From Prevotella sp. (GTDB taxonomy: Bacteria > Bacteroidota > Bacteroidia > Bacteroidales > Dysgonomonadaceae): a stretch of DNA of 9,055 nucleotides. Location of the stretch: contig JAISES010000276.1 in assembly GCA_031263965.1 (NCBI GenBank), positions 1 through 9,055 of the forward strand, given 5' to 3'. Of the stretch, positions 7,389-9,055 are shown in pieces (the first letter of the stretch is position 1; every line of letters starts with the position of its first letter). Below the pieces are notes generated by a model. It was given only the letters and a program-made list of their open reading frames with translations. It was not told the origin of the DNA and did no database searches. A program made the translations under genes and the position numbers.

Positions 7389-7424
7389 AAATTATTTATT
7401 TTAATTAATTCGGTGCAAATAAAA

Positions 7425-7466
7425 ATGGTGTTTCAACGGTGACAGTCACCACCAGAGAAACACCAT
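7425..7466 (-). promoter_or_regulatory. Nested palindrome in the leader of the helix-turn-helix gene (operator, attenuator or terminator)
   Basis: Perfect 10-bp outer arms ATGGTGTTTC (7425-7434) and GAAACACCAT (7457-7466) enclose a perfect inner palindrome GGTGAC-A-GTCACC (7438-7450). On the minus strand the hairpin is followed at once by TTTTTATTT, which has the form of an intrinsic terminator. Only 36 bases remain before the ATG at 7388, too few for a separate promoter. The hairpin is therefore either the terminator of transcription arriving from the right that partly reads through, an attenuator inside the leader, or a protein-binding operator. The rest of 7389-7534 is AT-rich and shows no gene. 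Confidence 0.65.
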
Positions 7467-7534
7467 GAAAACATTTTGAAATGATGATTATTGCTGATTA
7501 TATATCAATTTCTCGAATTCTACTTCTTATATAT

Positions 7535-8118
7535 TTATTGTATCAATTGTTTTGTCTCTTTTCCTTTAATAAGATTCTTTATTGTAGAAGAATTATATGT
7601 ATCATAGAATGAGATACGTATGAGTTGGGTATTACTTATTATTGATGCTATGTCTTTTATGAAATCATAAAAAGCTCTTTGTTTGAATTTGGAAGAACCA
7701 TTTCCTTCAAAAAACCATTCGTTGAGCTAACTCCAAACTGTTTCTCAGTAGAAGTGTTTTTCCAATAGTTGCCATGTGTACAACATAATTCTTCATATTT
7801 ATCACAGAATAATTTATAATTTTCAATGTCAAAGAGGTTATATTCTGTGTAAAATTGAGAATTTAATGTAGTTTTTCGGTATCGATTAAAATGATTTTCT
7901 TCATCTAATTCTATAATAAAGTCCGATAAATTAATGTCATATTTACCTCTATTAGTGGGAGGGATTATTAAAACGCCTCCTATTTTCTCATATATATCGT
8001 TTATTTCCTTTTTGTATCTACTATTTAAAATATCAGAAGAACTTGGTCTTGAATGACTGTCAAAGCCGCATTCTTTATGGCATATTTCTGCAAGAAAATT
8101 TTCCTTTTCCCCATAAGG
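7535..8118 (-). pseudogene. Degraded gene, N-terminally truncated and frameshifted; PD-(D/E)XK/Vsr-like nuclease remnant
   Basis: The minus-strand frame opens with PYGEKENFLAEICHKE immediately after the stop of the 224-residue gene and runs without any ATG, GTG or TTG start in the expected place to a stop at 7657. Adding one T to the six-T run at 7714-7709 shifts it into a second frame that reads NGFFEGNGSSKFKQRAFYDF and continues to a stop at 7535, giving about 194 residues in all. The block YDINLSDFIIELDEENHF has the D...E-x-D...H layout of Vsr-like and DUF559-like PD-(D/E)XK nucleases, with a following NRYRKTTLNSQFY helix. I do not recognise the exact family. The missing start and the frameshift both argue that it is dead. 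Its lower GC content than the neighbours suggests a separate origin. Confidence 0.72.
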
Positions 8119-8793
8119 TTATATTTGTTCTTTAATCTGGATAATACTTTTGGGTTCAAATATCTTTAGCTTCTTTTTGATCGTTTTTAATTCTACCTCT
8201 TTTAGTTTGTCGTAAAAGACAGTCTTTATGAATCGAGCGGCTTTCCATTGGTCGCCTACATTAAAATGATTCCAGATATTCCATCCGAAATGGCAAATAT
8301 CAGTAGTCGTGAGTTCCTTTACTTTTATTGGCTGAATGGTTATCTCCTCAAAAGACGTTCCCTCCGAGTACATCTTTACATAGTCACATAACAGACTCAT
8401 ATCAGCATCGGAAATATATGGAGCAAACATCTTTTGAGTGTAATGGATTGCAATATCCAGCTTTTCGGCTTTCTGTTGATTTATCTGTTCTTGTTTTTCG
8501 GAACGTATTTCTTCCAATGATAGAGGTTTGATTGTTTCCGGTTGTTCCGGCTTTACGTTTTTTCGTTTCGAAAAGAAGATTTCAGTAGTCTTACCCAATA
8601 GACCTTGAATAACAACCGTCAAAACACAATAGGTTAATACACCAAGTCCGGTAATAAGCCAAAAGATAGTGTTTGCCGAAAACGCATCAACTCCTTTCGC
8701 CACTACTGTAGTTCTAACAATCAATCCAATAGCAGCGCAAACGAGGGCAACTGATAGGTAGATGATGATGTATTCATAATATTTATTTTTCAT
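8119..8793 (-). CDS. Two-helix membrane protein of a mobilizable element, function unknown
   Basis: The 224-residue protein has two strong membrane segments (about 7-27, YEYIIIYLSVALVCAAIGLI; and about 42-67, TIFWLITGLGVLTYCVLTVV) joined by a short loop. A cytoplasmic part follows: a charged linker (76-112, many Glu, Gln and Lys) and a compact C-terminal domain (about 113-224) with the aromatic block DICHFGWNIWNHF (165-177). No catalytic motif is seen. The positive-inside rule favours both ends in the cytoplasm. The ATG at 8793 is preceded by AATAAGG, a weak ribosome site. The short repeat array lies in its 112-bp upstream spacer, and the degraded gene begins right after its stop. It may couple the element to the membrane or to a host transfer apparatus, but that is only a guess from topology. 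Confidence 0.8.
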   Translation of the reverse strand: MKNKYYEYIIIYLSVALVCAAIGLIVRTTVVAKGVDAFSANTIFWLITGLGVLTYCVLTVVIQGLLGKTTEIFFSKRKNVKPEQPETIKPLSLEEIRSEKQEQINQQKAEKLDIAIHYTQKMFAPYISDADMSLLCDYVKMYSEGTSFEEITIQPIKVKELTTTDICHFGWNIWNHFNVGDQWKAARFIKTVFYDKLKEVELKTIKKKLKIFEPKSIIQIKEQI

Positions 8794-8817
8794 CCTTATT
8801 TTTTAATTATCCGAAGT

Positions 8818-8897
8818 CAATTATGGGGTTTGGAAACCCACAAATTTATGACAGCATCGCTGACACAAATTATGGCGGTATTGCCACCACAATTTGG
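8818..8897 (-). repeat. Array of ~24-25-bp degenerate repeats with alternating short hairpins
   Basis: A conserved motif, CACAAATT on the plus strand, occurs at 8839-8846 and 8864-8871, with a one-base-shorter CACAATT at 8888-8894 and a partial CAATT at 8818. Between the copies lie short inverted repeats that differ in sequence but not in form: GGGTTT/AAACCC (8826-8831 with 8834-8839), CAGC/GCTG (8852-8855 with 8859-8862) and GGCGG/CCACC (8874-8878 with 8884-8888, which includes a G-U pair in the minus-strand RNA). It occupies the spacer before the two-helix membrane-protein gene and is probably transcribed as its leader. No intact reading frame covers it. Confidence 0.65.
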
Positions 8898-8905
8898 ATC
8901 GATTA

Positions 8906-9055
8906 TTAATTGTTTCTATTTATCAGATTAACAACTACTTTCACCATAACGTCTTTCTCTTCTGTTCGGCTTTCAGCAATCATAAGAGTAAGTGCAACCA
9001 GTGTATTATTCTCAATAAGTTTAGTTCTATCTGCCCTATAGAGGATACCATTTTT
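8906..9055 (-). CDS. C-terminal 49 residues of an unrecognised protein, cut by the window edge
   Basis: Minus-strand translation is open from the window edge to a TAA at 8906. It reads KNGILYRADRTKLIENNTLV, then a helical stretch with ALTLMIAESRTEEKDVMVKV and a final VVNLINRNN. The codon choice and the clean stop before the repeat array make a real gene end likely. There is no catalytic motif in this part and it does not look like a tyrosine integrase C-terminus (no visible R..Y arrangement). I cannot name the family. Its position upstream suggests it belongs to the same element. Confidence 0.55.
   Translation of the reverse strand, partial: KNGILYRADRTKLIENNTLVALTLMIAESRTEEKDVMVKVVVNLINRNN

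Noticed and set aside
8119..8121. Stop-codon readthrough joining the 224-residue protein to the nuclease-like remnant
   Set aside because: The frames do match across the TAA, but no readthrough context is visible and the downstream part is frameshifted; a deletion join is simpler.
8325..8531. Open frame on the plus strand within the membrane-protein gene
   Set aside because: It is antisense to a protein with clear membrane helices and shows no independent evidence of coding.

Overview
The window looks like part of a mobilizable, non-self-transmissible genetic element from the Bacteroidales (Bacteroides or a relative). All supported genes are on the minus strand, so transcription runs from position 9055 towards 1. 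The lineage call rests on gene content: a Bacteroides-type relaxase with its small MobC-like partner, a Toprim/zinc-finger protein and a DUF3987 P-loop protein in the order usual for Bacteroidales mobilizable elements. It is supported by AT-rich spacers, weak Shine-Dalgarno sequences and a TAnnTTTG-type -7 box upstream of hsdM. No integrase and no element ends are visible, so integration state and boundaries cannot be judged from this window.

In transcription order: (1) the last 49 codons of an unrecognised gene (9055-8906); (2) a spacer with a small array of about 24-25 bp repeats that carry different short inverted repeats (8818-8897); (3) a 224-residue protein with two membrane helices (8793-8119); (4) directly after its stop codon, a degraded gene (8118-7535) with no start and a one-base frameshift, whose remnant resembles a PD-(D/E)XK or Vsr-like nuclease; (5) a large nested palindrome (7425-7466) in front of a helix-turn-helix gene (7388-7026); (6) a DUF3987 P-loop protein (7021-5633) and a Toprim primase-like protein (5504-4350), a probable DNA-processing or replication pair; (7) a 115-bp spacer rich in inverted repeats, the best oriT candidate; (8) mobC and a relaxase with overlapping reading frames (4234-2950), then a one-helix membrane protein with a coiled coil (2917-2351); (9) a spacer with a second nested palindrome and a promoter-like box; (10) the type I restriction-modification genes hsdM (2067-520) and hsdS (523-1, cut by the window edge). 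hsdR is not in the window.

The working picture is a mobilizable backbone (DNA-binding regulator, helicase/primase-like pair, oriT, MobC, relaxase) carrying a type I restriction-modification cargo on one side and the ruin of an older cargo gene on the other. The hsdS fragment ends in at least three perfect 12-bp repeats encoding TAEL. In the type IC systems EcoR124I and EcoR124II the number of this same repeat sets the spacing between the two halves of the DNA target, so this specificity gene may be able to change its target by gaining or losing repeat units.
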